Below are positions 17,200 through 26,379 of a stretch of 64,000 nt of DNA, piece by piece. Origin of the DNA: Pedobacter sp. MC2016-15. Its GTDB lineage: Bacteria; Bacteroidota; Bacteroidia; Sphingobacteriales; Sphingobacteriaceae. Below the pieces are notes generated by a model that saw only the letters and a program-made list of their open reading frames with translations, ran no database searches and was not told the origin of the DNA. Made by a program: the position numbers and the translations under genes. Location of the stretch: the NCBI RefSeq assembly GCF_026239695.1, contig NZ_JAPIVS010000001.1, forward strand, positions 310,001 to 374,000. The letters run 5' to 3'. The number at the start of each line of letters is the position of its first letter. Within the stretch, counting starts at the first letter, position 1.

Positions 17200-18452
17200 A
17201 TATCGCTGCGCCACTTACGAACGGTCTCTCCGCCCTGCCAGATGCCGTCAAACAACTGTGGCGCCTGGCGGTCGGTGTACCAATTTGCACCCAATTGATA
17301 GTTTGTGGTGCGTGGCTTGCCCGGCCAGATATTCTCAACTACAAAAGTTCCGCTTTGTTCTTTAAAACCGGGGATACCCGAAGTGACTTTGTAAGTTAGT
17401 GTTTCTGATCTTTTTGGCGAGTACCTGATGACATAGTCGCCCTTATCCAGATAGAACCCGTCCCATTGCTGTTCCCCGATCTCGGCCTGTACCGTCATTG
17501 TAAAACACGCGGAATCTGCGGGGATGTTGATTTCAGGGCCTTTAAAGTGGAATTCTACGATGGAGAATATAGTGAGCGTGTCGGCAGTAGTGGTGTTGTG
17601 GTTGAATACGATCCTCGGACTGCTGTTGAATTTTTCGTAACTGCCGCCCCAGTTTTCACGCGAAGGATCATTGGGATCTCCATCCATCATGTACAGCAAT
17701 GAAGGTGTGTCCCCCATTTTGACTTTGCCCTTGTAGCGGTTTTTTTTGAAATCCTTGCCCAGATATCCCGCTTCAGCAATATAGTTTTGATAGTAATTTT
17801 GATTACTCAAACTATCAGGAATATTATTAGTTGAGAAGAAACCATAATAAGAAGAGTTGGATTCAATCATCCAGAGGTTCGGGAAGTTCTGCGCGATATA
17901 TGCATAGCTGTTGGCGCACCATTTTTTGTTGGGGCCACCGATAAAGTATACTTTGATCTTATTTTGGATATCCGGGGCATCATGCAAAGCTTGAGCCAGA
18001 TCTTCCATTCCTCCCCAGATCAACACCCATAACGGCTGGTCGCTTTTCTTTTGTGCACATTTGATGATCCAGTCTGATCCCTCAGTAGGTTTGTCGTAAC
18101 CTTTGTAGGGTGCCGCACCATGCCTACCTTGTTTTGTAATTGCTCTTAGCTGAGCCGGGCTAGCATATCCTTTGATATGTTTGCTTAGTTTCGGGAGGTC
18201 TTTTTCATAAAGATCTATCATTCTCAGGATTTCACCTTTAGTGCCATCGCCGTATGATGGTGAAGAGACCAGACCTTCCAGGTTAAATTGTTCATTGTAC
18301 ATCAGCAGATGCGCCATCGACTGGTTATCATCAGGATCGGTGCCGCCAATATCTGTACTGATCAGGACTCTGGGTTTTAAGGGTACAAATTTCTGAGCGA
18401 AAGTATCAAATGATAATACGGCGAGGGAACACAGAAGAAAGAGTTTGCGCAT
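17160..18452 (-). CDS. Secreted DUF1593 (nucleoside hydrolase-like) protein
   Basis: 430 aa with an N-terminal signal peptide (MRKLFLLCSLAVLSFDTFAQ). The main domain begins RVLISTDIGGTDPDDNQSMAHLL, a nucleoside-hydrolase-like metal site with clustered Asp residues, and contains LWVLIWGGMEDLAQAL and IKVYFIGGPNKKW. This matches the DUF1593/Sde182-type family, often found among carbohydrate-active enzymes. The C-terminal 120 residues form a beta-sandwich-like domain. Likely periplasmic or secreted, acting on a ribosyl- or glycoside-like substrate; the real substrate is not known. Its 3' end is tandemly duplicated downstream. Confidence 0.85.
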   Translation of the reverse strand: MRKLFLLCSLAVLSFDTFAQKFVPLKPRVLISTDIGGTDPDDNQSMAHLLMYNEQFNLEGLVSSPSYGDGTKGEILRMIDLYEKDLPKLSKHIKGYASPAQLRAITKQGRHGAAPYKGYDKPTEGSDWIIKCAQKKSDQPLWVLIWGGMEDLAQALHDAPDIQNKIKVYFIGGPNKKWCANSYAYIAQNFPNLWMIESNSSYYGFFSTNNIPDSLSNQNYYQNYIAEAGYLGKDFKKNRYKGKVKMGDTPSLLYMMDGDPNDPSRENWGGSYEKFNSSPRIVFNHNTTTADTLTIFSIVEFHFKGPEINIPADSACFTMTVQAEIGEQQWDGFYLDKGDYVIRYSPKRSETLTYKVTSGIPGFKEQSGTFVVENIWPGKPRTTNYQLGANWYTDRQAPQLFDGIWQGGETVRKWRSDILLDWAKRWRWLQ

Positions 18453-18641
18453 AGCTGACGGTGTATATTTGGTTCAGCAAGCTTACATATAATCTTTTGT
18501 GATATCGATTGATAAAGGAAGTATATCTGTGCAATCGTTTGCAGGTCAGTGCTTCCGAGGAAAAACTAATCCACCTGTGACCATCAAAACCTTTCGTTAT
18601 TTGCGTTGTTTGAGAATCAGCACTTATTGCTCAGACCAATT

Positions 18642-19316
18642 ATGACTCCATCTCGGGTACAACAGCATTCATTTTTTTTCCGGAACGGACTGACTATCTT
18701 TTTTGTAGCGCTATTCCTCGTCACACTGATGGCCCAGGCCCTAACAGGCTGGAAAACTCACAATCAAGATCTGAAGGATGATCAGGCGCAGGAAATCGGG
18801 TTAGGCACCTATCTGCAAAGCGGTCACTTTATATCAGCCACTTTTGAAAACTTTGAAAGTGAATTCCTGCAGATGTCTATGTATGTCCTACTGACGGTGT
18901 ACCTGCGCCAGATCGGCTCTGCGGAATCAAAGCAACTGGACGAAAAAGAGGAGGTGGATCGCGAGCCGGTACCTTCTCCCGATGCTCCCTGGCCGGTTAG
19001 AAAAGGCGGCTGGATACTTAAATTGTACAATCATTCCCTGTCCATATGTTTCGGAATCCTGTTCCTGACGAGCTGGATTTTGCATTTTTATGGCAGCTGG
19101 CAGAACCACAATGTAGAGCAGCTGGCGAAACACTTACCGCGGGATACCGTTGCTCAGTACCTCGGACAAGCGGAGTTTTGGTTTGAAACCTTTCAGAACT
19201 GGCAAAGTGAGTTTTTGTCGGTTGCCTCGATTGTGTTCTTTACCATCTATCTCCGTCAGAAAGGCTCCCCGGAATCGAAACCTGTAGATGCTCCGCATAT
19301 GGAGACGGGTAAATAA
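18642..19316 (+). CDS. DUF6766-type membrane protein with two similar halves
   Basis: 224 aa from the ATG at 18642 (MTPSRVQQHSFFF); an alternative start at 18606 adds 12 residues. Each half repeats the same plan: a helix (LTIFFVALFLVTLMAQALTGW; LSICFGILFLTSWILHFYGSW), a polar segment with HNQ/HNV, then F-ENFESEFLQMS / F-QNWQSEFLSVA, a second helix and YLRQIGSAESK / YLRQKGSPESK. The internal duplication is clear. The family is widespread in soil bacteria with no known function. It stands alone between genes of other pathways. Confidence 0.8.
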   Translation: MTPSRVQQHSFFFRNGLTIFFVALFLVTLMAQALTGWKTHNQDLKDDQAQEIGLGTYLQSGHFISATFENFESEFLQMSMYVLLTVYLRQIGSAESKQLDEKEEVDREPVPSPDAPWPVRKGGWILKLYNHSLSICFGILFLTSWILHFYGSWQNHNVEQLAKHLPRDTVAQYLGQAEFWFETFQNWQSEFLSVASIVFFTIYLRQKGSPESKPVDAPHMETGK

Positions 19317-19466
19317 CAGGAGCTTCTCCCAGCTATTTTATTGATAACTCTGATTAACCTGCTGATATATATCACTTAATAGTGAAAGGAATATTCCTTA
19401 TCTTGATCCTGTTATCAGAATATTCATTTATAGTTTCAGATCATTCAAAATCTAATCAACAAAACA

Positions 19467-20285
19467 ATGAAAATTACAGTAAAAGACGGCACGGAAATTT
19501 ATTACAAAGATTGGGGAACAGGACAACCTATCGTATTCCATCACGGGTGGCCGCTATCGGGCGACGACTGGGATACGCAGATGATGTTTTTTGTTCAAAA
19601 GGGCTACCGCGTTATCGCACACGACCGCAGGGGTCATGGGAGGTCGACTCAGGTTTCTGAAGGCCACAACATGGATACCTATGCAGCAGATGTGGCGGAA
19701 CTGACTGCGCATCTGGATTTAAAAGACGCGATCCACATCGGTCACTCGACAGGTGGTGGTGAGGTGATCCGCTATGTAGCGAAATACGGGAAAGACCGTG
19801 TCGTAAAAGCAGTGCTGATCAGCGCTGTAACACCAATTATGATACAAAGTGAATCGAATCCTGATGGCGTGCCGCTGGCCGTGTTAGATGGTATCCGTGA
19901 GCAGACCGCGAACAACAGACCGCAGTTTTTCGCTGATTTTACGATGCCCTTTTACGGATACAACCGTGAAGGTGTTACTCCTCACCAGGGAATCCGGGAT
20001 AACTGGTGGCGTCAGGGCATGATGGGTGGAGTGAAAGCTCATTATGAGGGGATAAAGGCTTTTTCAGAAACTGATTTTACTGAAGACCTTAAGAGTGTGG
20101 AGATCCCTGTTCTGGTGCTTCATGGCGAGGATGATCAGGTAGTTCCTTACGGTATCACAGGTCCTAAATCTGCGGAGTTATTAAAAAATGGAAAGCTGAT
20201 TTCGTATCCGGGTTTTCCGCACGGTATGCCAACTACAGAAGCAGAAACTATCAATGCTGATTTGTTGGCTTTTATAGAATCATAA
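19467..20285 (+). CDS. Alpha/beta hydrolase, non-haem chloroperoxidase-like
   Basis: 272 aa, the normal length for the family. MKITVKDGTEIYYKDWGTGQPIVFHHGWPLS is the classic start. The oxyanion region HHGWPLSGDDWD, nucleophile elbow GHSTGGGE (Ser about residue 98), acid in LHGEDDQVVPY and GFPHGMP with the catalytic His are all present. Members are esterases with incidental perhydrolase or haloperoxidase activity in the cytoplasm. The gene is monocistronic by spacing. Confidence 0.92.
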   Translation: MKITVKDGTEIYYKDWGTGQPIVFHHGWPLSGDDWDTQMMFFVQKGYRVIAHDRRGHGRSTQVSEGHNMDTYAADVAELTAHLDLKDAIHIGHSTGGGEVIRYVAKYGKDRVVKAVLISAVTPIMIQSESNPDGVPLAVLDGIREQTANNRPQFFADFTMPFYGYNREGVTPHQGIRDNWWRQGMMGGVKAHYEGIKAFSETDFTEDLKSVEIPVLVLHGEDDQVVPYGITGPKSAELLKNGKLISYPGFPHGMPTTEAETINADLLAFIES

Positions 20286-20402
20286 TTTTTTATTACAAGC
20301 TGTTTTCTTTTGGGGAAGCAGCTAGTATTGAATTTACGCTTTAACAGCAAATTAACTTTAATCCAAAATTATCGCGGTATATTGCAATATCAATTCAGTA
20401 TT

Positions 20403-20648
20403 ATGGCGAGCAATACAAAACACCGACTCATATTTGACTTACCTAAATCAGAGCGTGATTTATCACTCAGAAGCGCATTAAATGAGGCTATTCAATTAGC
20501 TATTGAGAAAAATCAACCCTTTGTCTACAGAAATAGTTTATGTATCCAGCCAAATTATTTTATTCATGAATATCCTGATGGGAAAAAATTTCTAATTGCC
20601 CAGAATCAGAATAATTCTGAAGAGACTGTGCTTAGAGAGCTGCGCTGA
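20403..20648 (+). CDS. Hypothetical protein, 81 aa
   Basis: Starts at the ATG at 20403 (MASNTKHRLIFDLPKSERDL). The frame stays open upstream to 20310, but the region before 20403 has no coding look. The protein is mixed alpha/beta with no signal peptide or membrane helix: a charged helix (ERDLSLRSALNEAIQLAIEK) then strands (FVYRNSLCIQPNYFIHEYPD). No family recognised. It is convergent with the gene at 20656, separated by 7 bp. Confidence 0.55.
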   Translation: MASNTKHRLIFDLPKSERDLSLRSALNEAIQLAIEKNQPFVYRNSLCIQPNYFIHEYPDGKKFLIAQNQNNSEETVLRELR

Positions 20649-20655
20649 AGCATGT

Positions 20656-21882
20656 TCAAAGTGGTTCTGTGCTCACAGTTTCATCCACGAATAACTCCCC
20701 TTCTTTGATCGAACCATCATTGCTGATTTTGCCGGAAAGTATACTTTGTCCAGTTATCGCAGGGTTATTACCTCTGCCACCGGGCCACTTTCCGAAAGTA
20801 TCATTAATATGAATGCCAACGATGTGCGCCGCTTGCAGGCCGAAGTCGGTGCAGTTCTGTTTGTTCAAATTGTAAGTCATTCCTTCAAACTTTTGTGTGA
20901 GCTCAAGGATGTTCTCGAAGCTTCTCCTGGAGATAAACTTGCCGAGCACTTCATCCCAGAGGTGACCGGTATCGTCTTTAAATGTAGCCGAGGTTGTAGG
21001 TGCCAGTGGTGTTGCAGAAAGTACCTGGTCTTTGTCGGGGTAAAACCCGAAGGACGTTGAAGCGTAAGTCGAGTCTGAGTTATATTTGATGAGAGTGATG
21101 AAGGTATGGCCGGTATTGACGCCTACGAAGATCTTGGGTTTGCCCGGAGCGGGTTGTTTGACATGAAAAAGCAAGGCGTAAGCTACTGCTGTTTTGCCGT
21201 CATTGAAATTGCTGACAATTTGTGGGAAGGTAGTGGGGCGGCTTTTCTTGATTCTTTTCCTGTGTTTGCTGGCGGCTTCAGTTTTTAGAAGCAATGCGGT
21301 AGATTGGACGACGGCGTCATCTTTGGAACTAACTTGTAAAGCGCGGTATTTGATGGTGTATAAACTATCATTTGATATGTTGTCATCAGGATCATTATCA
21401 TTTACCCGGGCAGCTTTGAAAAAACATTTCATTGCGAGAGGATATAATTTCAGGCGCGCAAAAACATTGGCCATGTGGTAATAGAATTTTTTGTTTGTGC
21501 GATGCTTTTGATCGGACATCCCGAGATCGTTCAAGTAGTTCAGTAATTTGTTCTGTTCTCTTGAAATGCTGGCCGCTGCTGCAGAATCTGATGTCGATTG
21601 CGGAGTTGTTGCGACGTGGGTCAAAGTATAATTTCTATCTATGATGCTTGTCGCCCCCGCCCGTGATTGGGTTGATATATTTGCTGATGTTAAGGTGTTA
21701 TTTGATACCTCTGGAAGATAAACTTCCTGAGCTCCTCTCTGCACTTGGGCATCTATTGATTTTGACACCTCTGGAAGATAACTTGACTGAACTCTCTTCA
21801 CTTGCGCATCCACAAATGTGACAGAAAATAGAATAACTGCGAAAACTGTTGTTTTGAATAACAACGCGATACGGGTAGTCAT
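20656..21882 (-). CDS. Secreted protein with a papain-like Cys/His motif, function unknown
   Basis: 408 aa with a signal peptide (LLFKTTVFAVILFSVTFVDAQ). Just after it, the sequence YLPEVS occurs twice in a short imperfect repeat (VQSSYLPEVSKSIDAQ / VYLPEVSNNT). Residues about 105-180 look helical and TPR-like (YYHMANVFARLKLYPLAMKCFFKAARV). The C-terminal half contains VGVNTGHTFITL and LNKQNCTDFGLQAAHIVGI, a His strand and an NC-x-DF helix start resembling permuted papain-like peptidases and acyltransferases. That resemblance is an inference from motif shape only. No neighbour explains its role. Confidence 0.7.
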   Translation of the reverse strand: MTTRIALLFKTTVFAVILFSVTFVDAQVKRVQSSYLPEVSKSIDAQVQRGAQEVYLPEVSNNTLTSANISTQSRAGATSIIDRNYTLTHVATTPQSTSDSAAAASISREQNKLLNYLNDLGMSDQKHRTNKKFYYHMANVFARLKLYPLAMKCFFKAARVNDNDPDDNISNDSLYTIKYRALQVSSKDDAVVQSTALLLKTEAASKHRKRIKKSRPTTFPQIVSNFNDGKTAVAYALLFHVKQPAPGKPKIFVGVNTGHTFITLIKYNSDSTYASTSFGFYPDKDQVLSATPLAPTTSATFKDDTGHLWDEVLGKFISRRSFENILELTQKFEGMTYNLNKQNCTDFGLQAAHIVGIHINDTFGKWPGGRGNNPAITGQSILSGKISNDGSIKEGELFVDETVSTEPL

Positions 21883-22178
21883 GCGATGAAATTTATGGAT
21901 AACGAATGTGCGAACTCAGGAACGCGATTGAAGCAGAAAACCGTCACAGCGGGAGCAACAGTTCTCAAATACCCCGATACAGGGTCAGATTACCCGCAAC
22001 AACAACAGCACATTCGAAATACCGGCAGGATGTTTCTAAGATGACTTCTCAGAAAATTTCCTTTAGAGGGCTGGCTTCCTATGTTAAATGTGCTTTTCAT
22101 GCGATAAAGCAAACATATAAAATTATATTTAAATCTACCAAGACAGTAGACTTAAATTATCAGAGAAAGCGAAAAAAC

Positions 22179-22547
22179 TTATCTTTCAGCCTTCAACTTA
22201 TCACGGTGTTTGGCACCCCAGCTTTCCAGGGCGTTTAGTACCTCATCCAGACTGTTTGCATATTCAGTAACATTGTACTCCACCACTACAGGCGTATCGG
22301 TATGTACAGTACGCTTAACAAATCCGTTTAACTCTAACTCCTTCAACTCATTAGACAAAACCCGGGCAGATATTCCTTGTACAGAACGCTGGATCTCATT
22401 GAACCGGCAGTTGCCTTCACGAATGGAAATAATGACCCGCAGTTTCCACTTCCCTCCGATTACATACAAGGCATCACCAATATTACTTAGTGCACCCTGA
22501 CATTCTGAATAGGTCTTCTTGTGTCTGACTTTTGCTTCCAATTCCAT
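22179..22547 (-). CDS. HxlR-family transcriptional regulator
   Basis: 122 aa. The winged-helix core has GKWKLRVIISIREGNCRFNEIQRSVQGISARVLSNELKELELNGFVKR and VVEYNVTEYANSLDEVLNALESWG, a textbook HxlR match. A Cys in the N-terminal SECQGALSNIG lies where redox-sensing members (HypR/YodB type) have theirs, so control by electrophiles such as quinones or diamide is plausible. It is divergent from the azoreductase gene and probably represses it through the palindrome between them. Confidence 0.93.
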   Translation of the reverse strand: MELEAKVRHKKTYSECQGALSNIGDALYVIGGKWKLRVIISIREGNCRFNEIQRSVQGISARVLSNELKELELNGFVKRTVHTDTPVVVEYNVTEYANSLDEVLNALESWGAKHRDKLKAER

Positions 22548-22574
22548 AACTATCTGATTTACATTAAAGTAATG

Positions 22575-22609
22575 AAAAGGTTAGTACTAACCTTTTGTAT
22601 AGTACTAAC
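22575..22609. promoter_or_regulatory. Candidate HxlR operator in the azoreductase/regulator intergenic region
   Basis: A perfect 22 bp palindrome occupies 22575-22596, centred on TTAGTACTAA. The core TAGTACTAAC then recurs at 22600-22609, 18 bp further on. Two such sites between divergent HxlR and azoreductase genes fit repressor binding to both promoters. Confidence 0.7.
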
Positions 22610-22666
22610 ATTTAATTAGCAAATATACGTAATATTGGCCATTATAAAATTTGAATGATTATTATT

Positions 22667-23269
22667 ATGAAAAAGATACTTCACATTATTTCGAGCCCAA
22701 GAGGAGATTCGTCGATGAGCATTAAACTGGGAAATGCGATCGTAGAGCAAATCAAAGAGACCTATCCGGGCAGTACAGTTACGGAAAGAAATCTGGTAAC
22801 TCAAAAGTTTCCTCACCTGGAAGAGTCGCACATCACTTCGTTTTACACGCCGAAGGAACACCATACTCCTGAGAACGCTGCAGCAATTAAACATTCTGAT
22901 GAAGCTATCGCAGAAATCCTGGATGCTGATATTATCGTTATTGGTGCGCCACTTTATAACTTCACCATTCACTCTGCGCTGAAGGCCTGGATTGACCATA
23001 TTGTACGTAAAGGGATATCTTTCGACTACGACGAGAATGGCCCGAGAGGTTTAATCACCGGCAAAAAGATTTATCTTGCCGTAGCTACCGGCGGTGTGTA
23101 CTCTGAAGGTCCGATGCAGTCGTACGATTTCGTTGTCCCTTACATCAAGACTATACTGGGCTTCCAGGGAATGACTGATGTGACTGTTTTCAGAGTTGAA
23201 GGAACAAATGTTTCTGAGCTTGCAGCTGACGCGTTACAAAATGGATTGAATAGTATAGTTATTGACTAA
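22667..23269 (+). CDS. azoR: FMN-dependent NADH:quinone/azo oxidoreductase (AzoR-like)
   Basis: 200 aa from the ATG at 22667 (MKKILHIISSPRG), which is the usual family start. The flavodoxin-like fold is shown by IISSPRGDSSMSIKLGNAIVEQ (FMN phosphate loop), IIVIGAPLYNFTIHSALKAWIDHIVRKGISF and IYLAVATGGVYSEGPMQSYDFVVPYIKTILGFQG. It reduces quinones and azo compounds with NAD(P)H and protects against electrophile stress. The divergent HxlR gene and the palindrome upstream indicate substrate-inducible expression. Confidence 0.93.
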   Translation: MKKILHIISSPRGDSSMSIKLGNAIVEQIKETYPGSTVTERNLVTQKFPHLEESHITSFYTPKEHHTPENAAAIKHSDEAIAEILDADIIVIGAPLYNFTIHSALKAWIDHIVRKGISFDYDENGPRGLITGKKIYLAVATGGVYSEGPMQSYDFVVPYIKTILGFQGMTDVTVFRVEGTNVSELAADALQNGLNSIVID

Positions 23270-23289
23270 GTTCAGTATCATAAGCAGAA

Positions 23290-23317
23290 AGGGGCTATCA
23301 GCAGGTAGCCCCTTTTT
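23290..23317 (+). terminator. Rho-independent terminator after the azoreductase gene
   Basis: AGGGGCTA and TAGCCCCT arms around a short loop, followed by a T run, 20 bp after the stop codon. Confidence 0.9.
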
Positions 23318-23360
23318 TAATGCACAATCCTGATGTTGCAAAAATACTGTAATTCATATT

Positions 23361-24122
23361 TTACGCCGCTCTTTCAGGCATCTGCCTGTAAATATTCCCG
23401 TCCAACTGACATCCGCCTTTAGCATGATCAGGATGTTTAGAATCAATAGTCGGATCATTTGGATCAACATTAAATTTAGGTTTGCCCCACTGTTTGAAGA
23501 AAAAAGGAACATTTGACGACTCGCATTTCAATTTAATGTAATCAACCCAGCGTTTTTCCAGAGGACGGGCTTTCGCACCGGATTCTCCGCCTACGATCAC
23601 CCAGTCAATATTTTGAAGATCGAGGGTCTTTACTTCATCTATCAGTGGTTCAATTGACAAAAATTTTGTTTTAGCAGGTGTCAAAGAGAGATCTGTGATT
23701 CTAGATATATATTTTTCACTTTCAACAGACACCCCCATCCAAATATTATCCGTCCACTTCAGTTCATTAGCGATCTGTAATAAGCGCTCTGATCTTTTTG
23801 TCAGCACCTGATAAATATGTTGAGGCGTATTGTTCATCACTGCGAATACAGCCTTTATAAAATCTAACGGCACCTCAGGATGAAAAAGGTCACTCATAGA
23901 GTTTACAAATACTATTTTAGGTTTTTTCCAAGTGAAAGGAGTAGCTAAGGTATCAGCATGAGTCCTCACCTTAAAGCCTTCACTATACTTTTCTAAGCCC
24001 ATTAATTCAAGTCTTCTGGTCATTGTCTCCGCATAACAATTTTTACAACCAGGACTAATCTTCGTGCAGCCTGTCACTGGGTTCCAGGTCAGCTCTGTCC
24101 ATTCTATATTTGATTGTGCCAT
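23361..24122 (-). CDS. DUF5131 (phage Gp37/Gp68-like) protein with a radical-SAM-like Cys motif
   Basis: 253 aa. The N-terminus NIEWTELTWNPVTGCTKISPGCKNCYAE is the family signature. The three cysteines are spaced C-x6-C-x2-C, like an iron-sulfur cluster site. Further family blocks are FVNSMSDLFHPEVP, IYQVLTKRSERLL, NIWMGVSVES and NIDWVIVGGESGAKARPL. The C-terminus is PFFFKQWG as in relatives. The family occurs in phages and genomic islands and is thought to modify nucleic acid or nucleotide, without a settled reaction. A common partner, the three-Cys-motif TcmP protein, is not present nearby, so this copy stands alone. Confidence 0.9.
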   Translation of the reverse strand: MAQSNIEWTELTWNPVTGCTKISPGCKNCYAETMTRRLELMGLEKYSEGFKVRTHADTLATPFTWKKPKIVFVNSMSDLFHPEVPLDFIKAVFAVMNNTPQHIYQVLTKRSERLLQIANELKWTDNIWMGVSVESEKYISRITDLSLTPAKTKFLSIEPLIDEVKTLDLQNIDWVIVGGESGAKARPLEKRWVDYIKLKCESSNVPFFFKQWGKPKFNVDPNDPTIDSKHPDHAKGGCQLDGNIYRQMPERAA

Positions 24123-24245
24123 ATGTAATTTTTTTTAATAAACGAACGTTTTTAAATTATAGCTAAATTAGGCACGACCTGTAAGAAAATCAAATATGGA
24201 TTAAGAGAGATATTATTATTTTTAATAAGGCCAATATGGACAGTA

Positions 24246-25262
24246 TTACTGAATAATCGTATCTGCAAACCGCTCCATTTCCTCTAACTGCGGGCTGCAT
24301 TGCAGCAAAAAGAAATTTACCCCAATCTTTTCAAACTCCCCGATCTCTTCCTGTACCTGTGCAGGCGTACCTACAAGACCAGTTCTGAGGCCCCGGTTGG
24401 AAACCGAGTAATCATATAATGATACCTGCTGTTCCAGTTGCGTTCCGGAAATCCACTGCTGGTAGTTCTTGTAACCCGAACTTCCCTCCTGCACATTGGT
24501 GATCCGGTCGAGTTCCTTCTTCACTTCAGCATTGCTGTTGCGGATGATACTGTAAGCGGCAACGCCAAACTGCATTGGTGGCAAGCCCTTTTTATCACGA
24601 CGCTCCGAGAGATCGGCAATACGGCGGGCAATCAGCTCCGGAGAGTCGCCATGCATCACATAACCATCACAAGTGGAGGAAATCAGATCTTTGGCAGCTT
24701 CAGATTCACCACCAGCATAAATGGGCGGACGCGGAGAAGAGATTGGCTTCGGCTGCAGGATGTTATCTTTTACCTTATAAAACTTCCCTTCGAAAGTATA
24801 GTTATCTTTTTTCCATACGTTGTCCAGTACTTCCAGCCATTCCGCAGATCTCGCATAGCGGTCGTCATGCTGCTCGAAGTTCACGCCGTACTTCTCCGCT
24901 TCGTCCTTCCACCAGGAAGAGACGAGGTTTAGGGAAAGCCTCCCACCACTGATGTGGTCGATGTTTGCGGCTTGTTTCGCCAGTAATGCAGGATTGTGAA
25001 AGGTAGGTCGTACTGCAACCATCAATTCCTGTTTCGAGGTCACGGCAGCCAGTGCAGCGGCGGTCGACCAGGCGTCGAGTGAAGGTGCATGTTCTCCTTT
25101 GATATCATTGAGGTTCAGCTCTGCGATGAGCGCGAGGTCGAACCCAATCTCTTCACTGCGAATGGCGAGGCGTTTCACATAATCCCAGCTGGGCTGCATC
25201 TGCTCATCCTCGACGTTCCGGAGCCATCCTCCGAAAACGGGTAACCAATATCCGTATCTCAT
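24246..25262 (-). CDS. LLM-class flavin-dependent monooxygenase (SsuD-like)
   Basis: 338 aa. The start RYGYWLPVFGGWLRN and the blocks FDLALIAELN, LMVAVRPTFHNPALLAKQAANIDHISGGRLSLNLVSSWWKDEAEKYG and PPIYAGGESEAAKDLIS place it among FMNH2-dependent bacterial-luciferase-like monooxygenases closest in look to alkanesulfonate monooxygenases. Such enzymes cleave C-S bonds to release sulfite, but related ones act in natural-product or nitrile pathways. Its start overlaps the stop of the ATP-grasp gene (ATGA), indicating that the two products work together. No flavin reductase is seen in the window. Confidence 0.9.
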   Translation of the reverse strand: MRYGYWLPVFGGWLRNVEDEQMQPSWDYVKRLAIRSEEIGFDLALIAELNLNDIKGEHAPSLDAWSTAAALAAVTSKQELMVAVRPTFHNPALLAKQAANIDHISGGRLSLNLVSSWWKDEAEKYGVNFEQHDDRYARSAEWLEVLDNVWKKDNYTFEGKFYKVKDNILQPKPISSPRPPIYAGGESEAAKDLISSTCDGYVMHGDSPELIARRIADLSERRDKKGLPPMQFGVAAYSIIRNSNAEVKKELDRITNVQEGSSGYKNYQQWISGTQLEQQVSLYDYSVSNRGLRTGLVGTPAQVQEEIGEFEKIGVNFFLLQCSPQLEEMERFADTIIQ

Positions 25263-26239
25263 ATCGAATAGCTTGTTTTGATACCTTTGACCTTTTCCAG
25301 TTCTTCTTCGAGGAAGTCGACCAGCCGCTCATGCGGGTTGAAACCTATCACATTGACGGCATCAGCGACGAAATTTGATAAAGCGTTGATATCATAGTAT
25401 AACACTTCACCATCACGGTCGTCAATGATATACTCAATACCACCGACATCAATACCGCTTTCCTGCACGATCTTCTCAATATTCGCGATAACTTCCGCCG
25501 GAGGTGTATATGCTTCGACGCGCAGTCCGTTTTTCGGAGCATCAACTGCACAGGCATTTCGGACCAGTTCCTGACCACCGATAGTCTGGCAGATATCGGC
25601 AGGACAAAGATTAAAGCTGTCACCATTGGTGTAAACCCTGATCGCGTAAAGATATTTGCCGCCAAGAGTTTCGACACGGGTAATATATCCGCCTCTGGCT
25701 GGAATGAACTCCTGCACAAGAGCAGTGTGGTCAATACCAAAATCGATCGCGTTATCGCTAATGGCAGCCTTTATGGCATCAAGAGAATCAAACTTCTCAA
25801 TTCCTGCACCGCTACCACCAATATTGGCTTTAATGACAATGGGAAAACGGAGTCCTTCGGCAGCTTTTTCGATCTGGGAAACGTGGTTAACCACTCTTGA
25901 TTTCGGATAGCGAATGTTTAGTTTTTCAAGTAAAAGTAGTTGCAGGGCCTTAGATGTTTCGTAAGTAAAAGCTTTGTATCCGTTGATTACGCGAACACCA
26001 TGTTCCTCCAGAAATTTCAGGTAATTTAAGGTGTAGAATGTTCCTTGTATCCCTTCCCGCAGATATGCCGAAGGACTCATCCGGTTGAAGAAGAGATCAA
26101 AGGAAGGTTTCGCTCCGTCTATGGCGAAGTAATGCGCCGTCGGGTTGCTCGTTTGGAAGTTTATACCCCGTTTATCAAGCTCTGCGAAAAGAGGTTTGAA
26201 CCAATCAGTTTGTTCATATGATATTGCTATTGCGCTCAT
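25259..26239 (-). CDS. ATP-grasp ligase (RimK/D-Ala-D-Ala ligase type)
   Basis: About 326 aa from the ATG at 26239 (MSAIAISYEQTDWF). The N-terminal domain includes DLFFNRMSPSAYLREG. The ATP-grasp core has RFPIVIKANIGGSGAGIEKFD (ATP-binding lysine and glycine loop), ALVQEFIPARGGYITRVETLGGKYLYAIRV and DVGGIEYIIDDRDGEVLYYDINALSNF with the Mg-binding D-x-N. It forms a carboxylate-amine bond through an acyl-phosphate. Translational overlap with the SsuD-like monooxygenase suggests a two-step pathway, possibly ligating an amine such as taurine or an amino acid before oxidation (speculation). Confidence 0.87.
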   Translation of the reverse strand: MSAIAISYEQTDWFKPLFAELDKRGINFQTSNPTAHYFAIDGAKPSFDLFFNRMSPSAYLREGIQGTFYTLNYLKFLEEHGVRVINGYKAFTYETSKALQLLLLEKLNIRYPKSRVVNHVSQIEKAAEGLRFPIVIKANIGGSGAGIEKFDSLDAIKAAISDNAIDFGIDHTALVQEFIPARGGYITRVETLGGKYLYAIRVYTNGDSFNLCPADICQTIGGQELVRNACAVDAPKNGLRVEAYTPPAEVIANIEKIVQESGIDVGGIEYIIDDRDGEVLYYDINALSNFVADAVNVIGFNPHERLVDFLEEELEKVKGIKTSYSI

Positions 26240-26379
26240 ATTTTGATAATTATATTTGTATACCAATTTACTATACTTTAATTGAAAAACTGAATTTTCA
26301 TTGATTAATTTATATCACTTTCTCATCATTTCTCAGTCCAACCTTTCGCTACCGATGAGCAAAATCGATCTGATTTCAG

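Noticed and set aside
17047-17399. Several overlapping ORFs with similar translations on both strands
   Set aside because: They arise from the 79 bp tandem repeat and the end of the DUF1593 gene.
21906-22238. 110-codon plus-strand ORF
   Set aside because: Basic, low-coherence translation overlapping the HxlR gene end; it looks like non-coding AT-rich sequence.
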